NCBI GenBank assembly: GCA_006503475.1
Contig: RSEH01000083.1
Coordinates: forward strand, 1 to 64,000
DNA: 64,000 bases
Source of the DNA: Stentor roeselii
Lineage: Eukaryota; Ciliophora; Heterotrichea; Heterotrichida; Stentoridae
Direction: 5' to 3'
Of the stretch, positions 1-11,100 are shown in pieces. Below the pieces are notes generated by a model. The model was given only the letters and a program-made list of their open reading frames with translations. It had not been told where the DNA came from and did no database searches. Within the stretch, counting starts at the first letter, position 1. Every line of letters begins with the position of its first letter. A program made the translations under genes and the position numbers.

Positions 1-213
1 CTCCACCTGGTTTAAATTTATCTCCACCTGGTTTAAATTTATCTCCACCTGGTTTAAATTTACCTCCACCTGGTTTATCTTTACCTCCACCTGGTTTAAA
101 TTTATCTCCACCTGGTTTAAATTTATCTCCACCTGGTTTAAATTTATCTCCACCTGGTTTAAATTTATCTCCACCTGGTTTAAATTTATCTCCACCTGGT
201 TTACCTTTACCAC
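1..213 (+). repeat. 21-bp tandem repeat encoding PPGLNLS
   Basis: About nine near-identical 21-bp units (cca cct ggt tta aat tta tct) in frame with the copy 1 gene, degenerating after about 200 into PPTGL and PPGPGL variants. The repeat is coding, not intergenic, and continues to the window edge. Confidence 0.9.
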
Positions 214-1616
214 CAACTGGTTTACCTTTATCACCAACTGATTCACCTATACCACCACTTGGTTTACATTTACCTCCACCTGGTCCTGGTTTACATTTAC
301 CTCCACCTGGTCCTGGTTTACCTTCACCTCCACCTTGTTTACCCTCACCTCCTGGTTTACATTTACCTCCTCCTGGTATACCTTATCCTTATTCAAGTTT
401 ACCTTATCCTTATTCTGGTTTAGCTTATCCTTATTCAGGTTTACCTTATCCTAGTTTAGGTTTACCTCATCCTTATTCAGGTTTACCTTATCCTTATTCA
501 GGATTACCTTATCCTTATTCTGTTTTACCTTATCCTTATTCTGTTTTACCTTATCCTTATTCAGGATTACCTTATCCTTATTCAGGTTTACCTTATCCTT
601 ATACTGGTTTACCTTATCCTTATTCTGGTTTACCTTTACCGTCAAATATTGGAATGCCTGCAATTGGGATGCCTGCAATGGGAGGACCTAAAATTCCAGT
701 AAATCGAAGTGGAGCATTTGAAATGGGAGGACCTGGAATGGGAGGAATCGGAATGGGAGGACCTGGAATGGGAGGACCTGGAATGGGAGGACCTGGAATG
801 GGAGGAATCGGAATGGGAGGACCTGGAATGGGAGGACCTGGAATGGGAGGAATCGGAATGGGAGGACCTGGAATGGGAACACCTGGAATTGGAACACCTG
901 AAATGGGAACACCTGGAATGGGAGGAATCGGAATGGGAATGCAAGGAATGGGAAGAATTGGAATGGCTGGAAATGGAATTCAAGAACCTAAAACAAATGG
1001 AATGGGAGAAATGCAAGGAATTGGAAGACATGGAATGGGAGAAATGCAAGAAATGGAAGGACTTAGAATGGGAGAGATTCAAGGAATGGTTGGAAATGGA
1101 ATGCAAGGAATTGGACGTGGAAGGGAAGCAGTTGCAATTGGAGGACCAGCATTACCAGGTTATCAACCTTCATTAGAAAATTCATATTCTCAAAATGTTT
1201 CATCTATGCCAACACCTACAACTTTCTCAACACATATCCCTGGGCTTCAAACTTTATCAGCTCCACATTTTCCAGGATCTCAACGTTTATCAGAACTTCC
1301 AGATCAAACAACTAATTCAGTGCCAAAGACTCTTGATTATATGGACATAATTTCTAGTCAATCTAGCAAAGGCTTCTGGATTTATGATGATTTCATTCTC
1401 TTGATTTCTGGACTTTCAGAGATTCCCCAAGATTTTTTGAACTGTTCAGAAAGAAACAATGTATGCTGCACAATCTTAGTTCTTCTCATATTAGAAAAAA
1501 CTTATGAAGAAAAACAAAGTGAATGGATTCTTGTTATGAGAAAGGCAGTGCGTTGGTTAAAAACGCTTGACATCGAGTATCAAGAAATCAAAGAGTCTTT
1601 TCAAAGATTCATCTAG
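1..1616 (+). CDS. VWA5A-like protein, copy 1 (C-terminal part, 5' end outside window)
   Basis: The reading frame is open from the window edge (codons start at base 3) to the TAG ending at 1616, so only the C-terminal 537 residues or so are seen; the ATG at 654 is internal. The visible part is a low-complexity linker (PPGLNLS, then PYPYSGL, then MGGPG-type repeats) followed by a conserved tail of about 95 residues. That tail matches copies 2 and 3 (SSQSSKGFW, IPQD.LNCSERNN, MRKAVRWLKTLD). In VWA5A and PARP4 families a comparable tail follows VIT and vWA domains, so the missing part should encode those. The 3' flank resembles that of the other copies. The molecular role of these proteins is not established; I infer a cytosolic adhesion- or scaffold-type protein. 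Confidence 0.8.
   Translation, partial: PPGLNLSPPGLNLSPPGLNLPPPGLSLPPPGLNLSPPGLNLSPPGLNLSPPGLNLSPPGLNLSPPGLPLPPTGLPLSPTDSPIPPLGLHLPPPGPGLHLPPPGPGLPSPPPCLPSPPGLHLPPPGIPYPYSSLPYPYSGLAYPYSGLPYPSLGLPHPYSGLPYPYSGLPYPYSVLPYPYSVLPYPYSGLPYPYSGLPYPYTGLPYPYSGLPLPSNIGMPAIGMPAMGGPKIPVNRSGAFEMGGPGMGGIGMGGPGMGGPGMGGPGMGGIGMGGPGMGGPGMGGIGMGGPGMGTPGIGTPEMGTPGMGGIGMGMQGMGRIGMAGNGIQEPKTNGMGEMQGIGRHGMGEMQEMEGLRMGEIQGMVGNGMQGIGRGREAVAIGGPALPGYQPSLENSYSQNVSSMPTPTTFSTHIPGLQTLSAPHFPGSQRLSELPDQTTNSVPKTLDYMDIISSQSSKGFWIYDDFILLISGLSEIPQDFLNCSERNNVCCTILVLLILEKTYEEKQSEWILVMRKAVRWLKTLDIEYQEIKESFQRFI
381..636 (+). repeat. 21-bp tandem repeat encoding PYPYSGL
   Basis: About twelve units reading P-Y-P-Y-S-G-L, with S-S-L, S-V-L and T-G-L variants, in the same frame as copy 1. 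It has the same 21-bp period as the PPGLNLS array upstream but a different sequence. Confidence 0.9.
712..1130 (+). repeat. Met/Gly repeat (GMGGPGMGGIG type)
   Basis: 15-bp units (gga atg gga gga cct / atc) repeated about fifteen times and then degrading into GMGEMQG-like units. Long open frames appear in the other two forward frames and on the reverse strand here, which is expected of a short-period repeat. Confidence 0.85.
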
Positions 1617-2039
1617 TCTTAGTAATAGTAATTTCTCTTAAAAGATGTGATTGAGTTATAGAGTCGTTTTTTAAGAAATTAAATTTCCTTTAAGGGAAAT
1701 ACTTCATGATTGTTTCTTTTGTGAATATTCTTTAAAATCATTATTTATTTCATAAAAGTAGGTCACAGATATCTAATAAATATATCTGAGTTGTTCTTCA
1801 ACTAAAAAATAATCTTTAATTATTGATATAATTAAGATAAGCCTATATTCCCACAAGTATAAATTATGTACAGATTATATCTTTATTTATAATACAACCT
1901 TAATAAAGTTTTGCAATTTCAATGAAAACTAGAGCTTAGTTCTCATAACTTAATGAAAATAAACAATTAATTTAAAATTTTAAAATATTAAATCACTTAA
2001 AACCTAAGAATCCACATTTTAAAAAATACCGAATAATAT
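1617..2039. other. Intergenic stretch, 3' flank of VWA5A copy 1
   Basis: AT-rich with no credible ORF. Its first 30 bases (TTTAGTAAT-like, then TTTCTCT) resemble the sequence after the stop codons of copies 2 and 3. The segment near 1995-2020 resembles 11650-11670 upstream of the intact small gene, so it appears to belong to a duplicated segment. Confidence 0.5.
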
Positions 2040-2560
2040 CTTCCAAATCAATAACTTTCTTCTGACTTTAATAACCTCTAGCTAATAATTTCACTAGAAA
2101 TCAAGCAGAAGAGTATAATCGTTTGCCTATAACATCTTTGAGTCATTTAGAATCTCAATAAAAACTAATCTAGCCTGTATCAATTCAAAGTCTGATAAAC
2201 AAATCATTTAAATTGTTCTTTCTATGAAGTTAAATTTCCAATATAAACAAATCCTCTAAAACATATGAAAATAAACATTACTATAATATTCAGCTCAATA
2301 AAGACAGGACTTTCCAAAAATTTCTCTTCCAAAGTATTTGAATTTTTAAAGTGTTAAACAAAAAGCTAAGAAATTTTAAATGAAAATTCCATAATTTAAA
2401 TAGGTTATCAAATCTCACCAATAAAAAGAAAACAGCAGACTTAAGATTACCAAAAGTCTTTGATAAAAAAGAAGCCTTTTCAAATTTCAGCAAAACTAAA
2501 AAATATTTGAGAATTAATTCGATTTTCATTGAAGTAAAATGTAATCCTAGATGACTATTG
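2040..2560 (+). pseudogene. Decayed copy of the small basic gene at 11773-12426
   Basis: Read by eye, this stretch lines up in order with 11720-12260. The leader (ATAACTTT, TAATTTCA, GCAGAAGAGT at 2050-2115) matches the leader and start of the intact gene. Around 2308-2400 the words CTCTTCCAAA, TGAATTTTT, CAA.AAGCTAA and ATGAAAATTC match 12016-12080. Around 2410-2480 TATCAAA.TCTCACC and CAAAAGTCT match 12100-12160. Many small insertions, deletions and in-frame stops, and the loss of the start codon, leave no usable frame. It sits after VWA5A copy 1 as the intact gene sits after copy 3, which suggests duplication of a two-gene segment followed by loss of this member. The identity is my visual estimate and was not computed. 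Confidence 0.7.
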
Positions 2561-3816
2561 AAAGTTTTAGTGAAATAATGAGTGAGATTGATAAATTTTC
2601 TGTAATGCTTTACTTGAATAATTCGGTGAGTTGAGACATATAGAATTAATCTTAGAAGAATTAAGCTTGATAAGAAACTTATGATTGTTATTAGAATTTA
2701 GAAAATTTTCTACACTGATTAGTTAATTATTTTACTTATATTTACTATGATTTTTATCGAAAATAATTTGCAGCTTTATTGTTTAAATCTTGATTATTTC
2801 TTGTTTTAAAAAAAATTGAAGACCTTTCTTAGATTTTGACTAATTTTTTGTAATAGATTTCTTATTTAAATGAAATTATGTTGTAAGATTCGTAAATAAA
2901 ACATTCAATTTATAAAAAAAATAATAATGTAATAGTAACAGGTTATCTTAGTTTTCAATGTTTGTTGAAAAGCTTCTTTTATCATTAGAACACTGAGTAA
3001 CTTATTATAATTTATTTTAATTTGGCTTTTGAAAGCATTTATAGTAAGAAGAATGATGAAAGAATTAGAAAAATTAGTAAAACATAAGTTTAGGATCTGA
3101 TTAATTTAAGCTAAATTATCAGCTAATACACTAAAGAGTGATGAACTTGAAGGCCTGGAGCAGATGATACTTAGTTGGCCTTTAGTGTTGTGAAAATGAT
3201 TTGAACAAATTTAGGTTTCATATAAATTTTAAAGATCTTTTCTTTAGAGATGATATTTTGAATAAGTTTCAGGTCTTTAATTAGAGGATGAGCCATTAGG
3301 TCTTAGTTTATTCTGAAAAAAATAAATCTTAGTTCAAGAAATAAAAAATTGTTAAATTTACAATTTTTTTCTGCCTTTATGTTGAGAAACTAATAAGCTT
3401 TAACTATTTGGTACTGAAAATGAATTAGATGAAGGTTAGAATAGGGTTTAGTAATTACTAATCTTATGGTTTTTGAATGATTTTATTAAGTATCTTATTT
3501 ATATTGCTTTATTAGGATAGATAAACTGATTTTCAAATATTCATTACATTAGGAAACTCTATTTAGATACTGAAGCAGTGATTTTTATGAGTTTATGATA
3601 ATTCTTACTATGCTACTAACTATTTAAAAAATTAAGTCTACTCTTTATCTGCTCTATGAATCATCAATATATATTACCTTACTTAAAATTAAATTATTTC
3701 AAAAGCAAATCAACCCTAATCCTCTCCTTATTTCTAATCAAACTCTAAAAAAATTTGAGTTCCCCTAACAATGTCTACATTTTCAGCCATTTTTTTGGTG
3801 AAAAAAGTTATCTATA
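2561..3816. other. Intergenic region upstream of VWA5A copy 2, homologous to that of copy 3
   Basis: No credible gene. From about 2930 to the start codon it resembles 7245-8181 upstream of copy 3. Shared words in the same order include AAAAGCTTCTTTTATCATTAGAA / AAAGGCTTCTTTATCATTAGAA, a TTTAGAGAT patch (3245 / 7533) and a TTAAATTT run near 3350 / 7652. The duplication therefore carried about 0.9 kb of 5' DNA. Confidence 0.6.
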
Positions 3817-6800
3817 ATGTTTTCCTATATATATTGCATTACACCTCCTCACAGAAGACCCCCAGGAGTAAACCCAAAACCAAACCAAAGCCTTATCCCG
3901 ATGAAATCAGTTCATTTCTTAGCTCTAGTCGAAAATGCAATAGTCAATCTGTCAGTCACTCAACAATTCATCAATGAGGACTCGAGACCTCTTGAAGTAT
4001 TTTATTCGTTCGCCGTCTTCGAAGACTCAGTTGTTTCAAGTCTCAAGATCCACTTGAAAGATGGCTCGATTCTTACAGCGAAAGTAGAAGATGCTGAAAA
4101 AGCTTCAGAAACTTATCAAGATGCCCTTGCAAGTGGAAATACTGCAGTTATGGGAAAAGTTGAAGAAGATAATAAGACTTTGACTGCTAATATTGGGAAT
4201 CTTGGACCAGGAGACTCGGTGAAGGTTGAGTTTGGATTGAGTTTTCCTTTGGAAGCTCATTTTGATTATTGGAAACTTGAAATACCGAAAATGTTTTTAC
4301 CTGATGATGAAAGAGATGTTGTTTTTAGTGTAAGTGTTGTTATTCATTCTTCTGAGCAGATAAAAAACTTCTCAAGTAGTTTTGAAACTGATTGGGTGTT
4401 AAGTGAGGATAAGCTAGTCCTCCAAGGTGATACAAAAATTAAACTCTTGAGTGACTTCCCTTCAAAAAACATATGGTTCAAGTATCAAGCAGAAGATTCA
4501 AACAAACCCAAGCTTATCTACCAGAAATATAAAAATAAATACTATGGAATGATCGCTTTTGTCCCTTTTGATCAATCTCTCAAATCTTTAGATGACGCCG
4601 AAGGTCAAGGAGAGTACATCTTTCTTCTCGATAGAAGTGGGTCTATGGCTGGTACAAAAATGAAAATTGCAAAGGAAGCAACAGTTCTATTCTTAAAAAG
4701 CCTTCCAGAAGACTCTTATTTCAACATTGTCAGTTTTGGATCCTATTTTACTAAAATGCATCAAAATTCAGTAAAAAGCTCATCTTCAAACATCGACTGG
4801 TCAATACAACAAGTCCAAACATTCTCAGCAATTATGGAAGGAACAAATATTTATTCTCCTTTAGAAGATATTTTTACACAACCTCTTATTGAAGGATATT
4901 CAAAAACATTATTTTTGATCACTGATGGAGAAGTTGATTGCCCTGAGTTCGTTATTGATTTGATTTCATTTTATTCTGGGGTATCAAGACTTCATTCGTT
5001 TGGAATAGGAGACTCTTTCGATAAGAAATTAATTCAAAAGTCTGCAAAGGCTGGAAGAGGAACTGCTAATTTTGTTAATGATGTTGAAGAAATTGGTGGA
5101 AAAGTAATAAGTGCACTTCAGAAAAGCCTTGTGCCTTGTGTGAGTCAATTAAAAATTGGAATGGCTGGGGAACTTTACCCGAGACCTGAAAAACTTGGGA
5201 ATGTTTATTATGGAGAAAGGTATCTTCAATACTTTGAGACTGATGAGATCAGTGAGAATCCTATTTTGTTCAGTTACCATGATGATTTTAGGAAGAAGAA
5301 TGAAGAGTGTCTGATTGGAAATTTGAAAATGATTGAAGGAGATTTTTTGTTTAAATTATGGGCAAAATTCAGGATTGAAAATTTATATGAAAATGTTAAT
5401 GAAAATAAAAATGAGATAAAAAAACTCTCGATCGAAGCGGGGGTTCCATGTGGATTAACAAGCTTTATTTGTGTCAAGGAAAATGATGAGGCTGTGATTG
5501 AAGAATTAAATTCTGTTGAAGTTAAGACTCAAACAGATCCTCTCAATAACATCAGAATGCCAGCTGGCCCTCTAGTAATGCCAGTGGGCCCTCCAGTAAT
5601 AAAGCCTATGACTCCAATAATAAAGCCCATGGCTCCAGGAATCTCAGCTTGCCCTCTAGGATTATCCATGTCAGTTACTCCTCTAGGAATTCTACCTACA
5701 GCTTCATCAATACAAAAGGTGCCTGCTCCTTCAATAACTTTTTTTAAGGCTGCAGGAATATCATGTAAGCCTCCACCAAAGCAATCAGACTCTCAAAAAC
5801 TTGGCTTTCAGAAAGTTGACTCTCAAGGCATGCTATCTTTTTTTGATGCAAAACCTGTGAAAGCAGAAAATTTTAATTTTGGATCTCAAAATCGTGATAA
5901 AGTGTCTAATTCGTATTCAGCGATGCCTAATATCCCTAAGAGTAATCAAGATAAATCAGCGATGCCTTTTTTTTCTAAGACTAATCAAGATAAATCAGCG
6001 ATGCCTTTTTATTCTAAGAGTAATCAAGATAAATCAGAGATAAAAAGTTCGTTAAATTCTTCGTTTTTTGGTTCTAAGAATTTTCTTCCTCAGACTCAGG
6101 CTACACATACACTTGAAGGCCCACCTAAATTAGCAGATCCACCTTCAAAAAAAAGTTTTTTTTTTTCAGATACGCAAACGTCAAAAACTTGTTCAACATC
6201 TTCACTTATGTCAGGGCCTCAACCTTCATCAGCTCAACCATTAACAAAAAATTCATTTTTTTCAGGTTCATCAACATCTAATACTTGCTCAACTTCATCA
6301 CTTATGCCAGGGCCACAACCTTCATCAGTTCAACCTTTAACAAAAAATTCATTTTTTTCAGGTACACAAACTTCTAAAACATTTTCGACATCTTCACTTA
6401 TGTCAGTGCCTCAACCTTTATCAGCACAACCAATGAAAAAAGATTCATTTTTTTCAGGTATGCCAACATCTAAAACATGCTCAACATCTTCACCTATGTC
6501 AGGGCCAAAACCTTCATCAGATCCAATCTTATCAAGTCCACCTTTATCTGTTTCACCTTTATCAGTACCTTTACCCTTATCAGGACCACCATCTTTATCA
6601 GGACCTCCTGTCCAATCAACGAATAACATACCTAAAACTCTTGATTACATGAACATAATTTCAAGTCAATCTAGCAAAGGGCTCTGGGATTACGATGCTT
6701 TTGTTCTGCTTATTCCTGGAATTTCACAGATTCCTCAAGACCACTTAAACTGTTCAGACAGAAATAATGCAATCTGCACAATCTTAGTCCTTCTTCTATT

Positions 6801-6924
6801 GGAAAGAAACTACAAAGAAAAACAAAACGAATGGGTTTTAGTGATGAGGAAGGCAGTGCGTTGGCTGAAAACTCTTGATATCGAGTATCAAGAAATCAAA
6901 GAGTCATTTCAAAGATTCATCTAG
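3817..6924 (+). CDS. VWA5A-like protein with VIT and vWA domains, copy 2
   Basis: 1035 residues. Residues about 1-150 form a VIT domain: a TPP near the N-terminus, MKSVHF, then the family-typical VFYSF, NIGNLGPGDSV and FPLEA. Residues about 262-450 form a vWA domain with an intact MIDAS: DRSGS at 272-276, a GTNIYSP threonine and TDGEV. A Ser/Pro-rich linker with 13- and 32-residue repeats follows, then a conserved tail of about 95 residues ending SFQRFI. This order is that of human VWA5A and of the corresponding part of PARP4. The start at 3817 is preferred because a TATAA-type element abuts it and copy 3 starts at the same place. There is no signal peptide or membrane segment, so I infer a cytosolic metal-dependent binding protein. 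It lies in a tandem array with copies 1 and 3. Confidence 0.9.
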   Translation: MFSYIYCITPPHRRPPGVNPKPNQSLIPMKSVHFLALVENAIVNLSVTQQFINEDSRPLEVFYSFAVFEDSVVSSLKIHLKDGSILTAKVEDAEKASETYQDALASGNTAVMGKVEEDNKTLTANIGNLGPGDSVKVEFGLSFPLEAHFDYWKLEIPKMFLPDDERDVVFSVSVVIHSSEQIKNFSSSFETDWVLSEDKLVLQGDTKIKLLSDFPSKNIWFKYQAEDSNKPKLIYQKYKNKYYGMIAFVPFDQSLKSLDDAEGQGEYIFLLDRSGSMAGTKMKIAKEATVLFLKSLPEDSYFNIVSFGSYFTKMHQNSVKSSSSNIDWSIQQVQTFSAIMEGTNIYSPLEDIFTQPLIEGYSKTLFLITDGEVDCPEFVIDLISFYSGVSRLHSFGIGDSFDKKLIQKSAKAGRGTANFVNDVEEIGGKVISALQKSLVPCVSQLKIGMAGELYPRPEKLGNVYYGERYLQYFETDEISENPILFSYHDDFRKKNEECLIGNLKMIEGDFLFKLWAKFRIENLYENVNENKNEIKKLSIEAGVPCGLTSFICVKENDEAVIEELNSVEVKTQTDPLNNIRMPAGPLVMPVGPPVIKPMTPIIKPMAPGISACPLGLSMSVTPLGILPTASSIQKVPAPSITFFKAAGISCKPPPKQSDSQKLGFQKVDSQGMLSFFDAKPVKAENFNFGSQNRDKVSNSYSAMPNIPKSNQDKSAMPFFSKTNQDKSAMPFYSKSNQDKSEIKSSLNSSFFGSKNFLPQTQATHTLEGPPKLADPPSKKSFFFSDTQTSKTCSTSSLMSGPQPSSAQPLTKNSFFSGSSTSNTCSTSSLMPGPQPSSVQPLTKNSFFSGTQTSKTFSTSSLMSVPQPLSAQPMKKDSFFSGMPTSKTCSTSSPMSGPKPSSDPILSSPPLSVSPLSVPLPLSGPPSLSGPPVQSTNNIPKTLDYMNIISSQSSKGLWDYDAFVLLIPGISQIPQDHLNCSDRNNAICTILVLLLLERNYKEKQNEWVLVMRKAVRWLKTLDIEYQEIKESFQRFI
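5935..6045 (+). repeat. 39-bp repeat encoding NQDKSAMPFFSK(T/S)
   Basis: Three units of 13 codons in the linker of VWA5A copy 2, each beginning AATCAAGATAAATCAG; the last unit diverges after DKSE. Confidence 0.8.
6145..6530 (+). repeat. 96-bp repeat encoding a 32-residue SFFSG...SSLMSGPQPSS unit
   Basis: Four units with a 96-bp period; the conserved nucleotide word TTCATTTTTTTCAGGT recurs at about 6250, 6347 and 6443. The repeat is confined to copy 2 and replaces the Pro/Gly repeats seen in copies 1 and 3. Confidence 0.85.
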
Positions 6925-8181
6925 GTTTAGTAATTAAGATTTCTCTCAAAAATGTAGATAAGTTATTCTGTATATTCAATAATAAATGTTCTAATGGAAA
7001 TTTTCCATTATGGTTTCTTTATTTATCAAAATATATATTTTTTATAATAGTAGACTTTGTATTTAATTTAAAGAATCGAAATAAAAGATTATAATTCTTA
7101 GCTTAAGTGTTCTGATGAACATCTGAATTATCAGGTGGTTGCTTGAAGCTCGAAGCCAGAACATTTTAAAAGCATAAAATCAGAAAATAACTTAAATTTT
7201 AAGCGAATAACTTAATTCATTGAAAAATAAGGATTAGTGTTAAATGAGGAGAGGGTATTATAGTTTTTGATTTTCGTTAAAAGGCTTCTTTATCATTAGA
7301 AATTGAATATCTGATTATTTTAATAATTTAGTTCCTGAAGGGATTATAGTAAAAAAGGAGATCAAATAATCAGAAGATTTCAGAAATTTCAAAAGCTAGG
7401 ACATGCATTATTAAAGTTCAATTTACAATTAATTGGTTAATATTATGTGCTTCAAGGTATATTTAACCTTAACAAATGATATCTAGAATGGATAAGTGCT
7501 TTTGAAGGATTTAAAAAATTTAAAGCTTTAGAGATCTTTTGTTGAAGAGGATATTTATGATCGATTTGAGGGATTAAATATAGAATGAGTAAGAAGGTAT
7601 AGCTAATTCTGTAAATAAATAGATAATCTTTAGTTTCAGAGTTGAAAAATTTTTAAATTTTATAATTCGGATCAATCTGGATGTTTAGAAACTTTTAACC
7701 CTCGAGCTGCTGGGTAATGATTATGAATCAGACAAAGTGAGAGACAGGTTTTAAATTGATTTACTAGTTTTATGGTTTTATGATGATTTTTTTAAGTATT
7801 CTATTTACCTTTTTTATTAAATAAATAAACTATTTTAGAGTAATGTGTGATATTAGTCAAAGTATATATTACTAAAACAGTCATATTAATATATGAGTGA
7901 TTGACGATATTAAGTAAAAAAAATTCATCAAATATTTATAAAATTTCTTCAATTTAAAATTACTATATTTTTTGCTATGTTAATAGCATCAACGTGTAAA
8001 ACTATCTTTAAAATAACATCACTTTTTAGCTGTTAATTGCATTACAATAAACACCAAACTTACTTAAATTAAGATCATTCCAAAACTATTATCAACTTTT
8101 TTCTATTTAAAAACCCTTAAAAATTGAAAATATCTCCAAAGTCACTAAATTCTCAGACATTTTTAAAAAACTTTATCTATA
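6925..8181. other. Intergenic region between VWA5A copies 2 and 3
   Basis: 1.26 kb, AT-rich, no credible gene. The first 40 bases resemble the 3' flanks of copies 1 and 3. From about 7245 on it is a diverged copy of the DNA upstream of copy 2. No remnant of the small gene that follows copy 3 was recognised here. Confidence 0.5.
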
Positions 8182-11100
8182 ATGTTTTCCTGTATGTATT
8201 GCATCATTCCTCCCGACAGAGGACAGCCAGGAATAATCCCAAATCCAAACCAAAGCCTTATCCCGATGAAATCAGTTCATTTCTTAGCTCTAGTCGAAAA
8301 TGCAATAGTCAATCTATCAGTCACCCAAGAATTCATCAATGAGGATTCCAAACCTCTTGAAGTCTTTTACTCATTCCCCGTCTCCGAAGACTCAGTTGTT
8401 TCAAGTCTCAAGATCCACTTGAAAGATGGCTCGATTCTTACAGCGAAAGTAGAAGATGCTGAAAAAGCTTCAGAAACTTATCAAGATGCCCTTGCAAGTG
8501 GAAATACTGCAGTTATGGGAAAAGTCGAAGAAGATAATAAGACTTTGACTGTTAATATTGGGAATCTTGGACCAGGAGACTCAGTGAAGGTTGAGTTTGG
8601 ATTGAGTTTTCCTTTGGAAGCTGATTTGAATGATTGGAAACTGGAAATACCGAAAATGTTTTTCCCTGCTGATGATAGAGATGTTGTTTTTAGTGTTAGT
8701 GTTGTTGTTCATTCTTCGGAACAGATAAAAAAATTTTTGAGTAGTTTTGAAACTGATTGGGTGTTGAGTCAGGATAAGTTAATCCTCCAAGGTGATACAA
8801 GAATTAAACCATTGAGGGACATCCCTTCTAAGAACATCTGGTTCAAATATCAAGCAGAAGATTCAAACAAACCCAAGCTTATCTACCAGAAATATAAAAA
8901 TAAATACTATGGAATGATCGCTTTTGTCCCTTTTGACCATTCTCTCAAATCTTTAGATGATGCCGAAGGTCAAGGAGAGTACATCTTTATTCTCGATAGG
9001 AGTGGGTCTATGGCTGGTAGCAGAATGAACATCGCAAAGCAAGCAACAGTCCTATTCTTAAAAAGCCTTCCAGAAGACTCTTATTTCAACATTGTTAGTT
9101 TCGGATCCTATTTCGCAAAAATGCATCCTTATTCAGTAAAAAGCTCATCTTCAAATATCGACTGGTCAATAGAACAAGTCCAAACATTCTCAGCTGATAT
9201 GAGAGGAACAGACATTTTTTCCCCTTTAGCAGACATTTTGAGAGGACCTCTTATTCAAGGTTATTCAAAAACAATATTTTTGATAACAGATGGAGAAGTC
9301 GATAGCCCTCAGTCCGTTATTGATTTGATTTTACAAAATTCTGGAAAATCAAGAGTTCATTCGTTTGGAATAGGAAACTCTTTCGATCAGATTTTAATTC
9401 AAAAGTCTGCAAAAGCTGGAAAAGGAACTGCTAATTTTGTTAATGATATTGAAGAAATCGGTGGAAAAGTAATAGGCGCACTTCAGAAAAGCCTTGTGCC
9501 TTGTGTGAGTCAAATGAAAATTGGAATGACTGGAGAATTTTATCCTAGACCTGAAAAACTTGGGAATGTTTATTATGGAGAAAGGTATCTTCAATACTTT
9601 GAGACTGATGAGATCAGTGAGGATCCTATTTTGTTCAGTTACCATGATGATTTTAGGAAGAAGAATGAAGAGATTCTGATTGGAAATTTGAAAATGATTG
9701 AAGGAGATTATTTGTTTAAATTATGGGCGAAATTCAGGATTGAACACTTATATGAAAATGTTCATGGAAATAGAAGTGAAATCAAAAAACTCTCGATCGA
9801 AGCAGGGGTTCCTTGTGGATTAACAAGTTTTATTTGTGTCAAGGAAAATGATAAGGCTGTGATTGGAGAATTAAAATCTGTTGAAGTTAGAACTAAAACA
9901 GATGCACTCAATAGAATCGCAGCGCCTATACTTAATCCACCTTTGTATCCTAATTTTGGAATGCCACCTGGCCCTCGATTAATGCCATATAACCCTCCAT
10001 TAAATAATCAAGCAGTGCCACCTCCCCCTAGCATTTCAAGGCCGATTCCTCAAGGAATACCATCTGGCTTTCCAGTGGTTTATGATCAAGCGCCAAGTTC
10101 CCTTGGCTTTCCATCATTTTCGAATATTCCTCTAGCAATGCCTAATATCTCTCGACCAACATTAGCCTACTCTCCAGCAAACAGACCTATGGCTGCAGGA
10201 ATGCCATCTAGCCTCCCAGGAATGCCGTATGTTTCTTCATCAAATATACCTATGACTCCTGGAATGCCATCTCCCTTTGCAGCAATGGGTTCTCAAGCAA
10301 TTCCACCTGGCCCTCCATCAAAGCCTCCTGGGGTGCCTGGTTTTTCAGTTATGCAAGCGAACCCTCCAGGATTTAGAAATATGGCTCCAGCAATGCAACC
10401 TGGTCCTCCAGGAATGTCGATACCAGCTCCGCCTCCTTTAATGTCAAATATACCTTCACCGATGCCAAATAATTATCAAGGTTTTAGTTATGACTTGCAA
10501 GGAGGGTCATCTTTTTTACCACAATCTATGAACTCAGTGACTCTTAGTCATGGGCTTCAAGATCTTGATACAATTCTTAATTTTTCTTTAGAGATGTCTC
10601 CTAGCTCTATGAATGCTCCTCCACCTCCATTAGGAAGTCCACCTGCATTATCAGGTCCACCTGCTTTATCAGGTCCACCTCCATTAGGAGGTCCACCTCC
10701 ATTAGGAGGTCCACCTCCACCTGGATTAGGATATCCACCTGGATTAGGAGGTCCACCTCCACCTCCATTAGGAGGTCCACCTCCACCTGCATTAGGATAT
10801 CCACCTGGATTAGGAGGTCCACCTCCATTACGAGGTGGACCCTCATTAGGATATCCACCTGGATTAGGAGGTCCACCTGCATTAGGAGGTCAACCTGCAT
10901 CATCAGGTCCACCTTTATCAGGGCCTCCACCTATATCTGCACCTCCTAACCAATCAAAGAATAAAGCGCCTAAATCTTTTGATTACATGAACATTATTTC
11001 AAGTCAATCTAGCAAAGGATTCTGGGATTATGATGAGTTTATTCTGCTTATTCCTGGACTTTCACAGATTCCTCAAGACCTTTTGAATTGTTCAGAAAGA

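Noticed and set aside
1-640. CRISPR-like or satellite array
   Set aside because: The 21-bp units are in frame with a conserved protein tail and have no unique spacers.
688-1176. Long ORFs in other frames and on the minus strand over the Met/Gly repeat
   Set aside because: Short-period repeats lacking stops in several frames; only the frame joined to the conserved tail is supported.
2290-2529. Minus-strand ORF of 79 aa
   Set aside because: It lies antisense to the decayed gene copy; Phe/Leu/Lys composition is what A/T-rich DNA gives, and there is no start context.
3771-3977. ORF overlapping the start of VWA5A copy 2, with a similar one at 8124-8342
   Set aside because: The similarity between the two follows from the conserved VIT-coding DNA in another frame; each ends soon after.
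10607-10930. Minus-strand ORF over the Pro/Gly repeat
   Set aside because: Antisense by-product of the CCACCT repeat.
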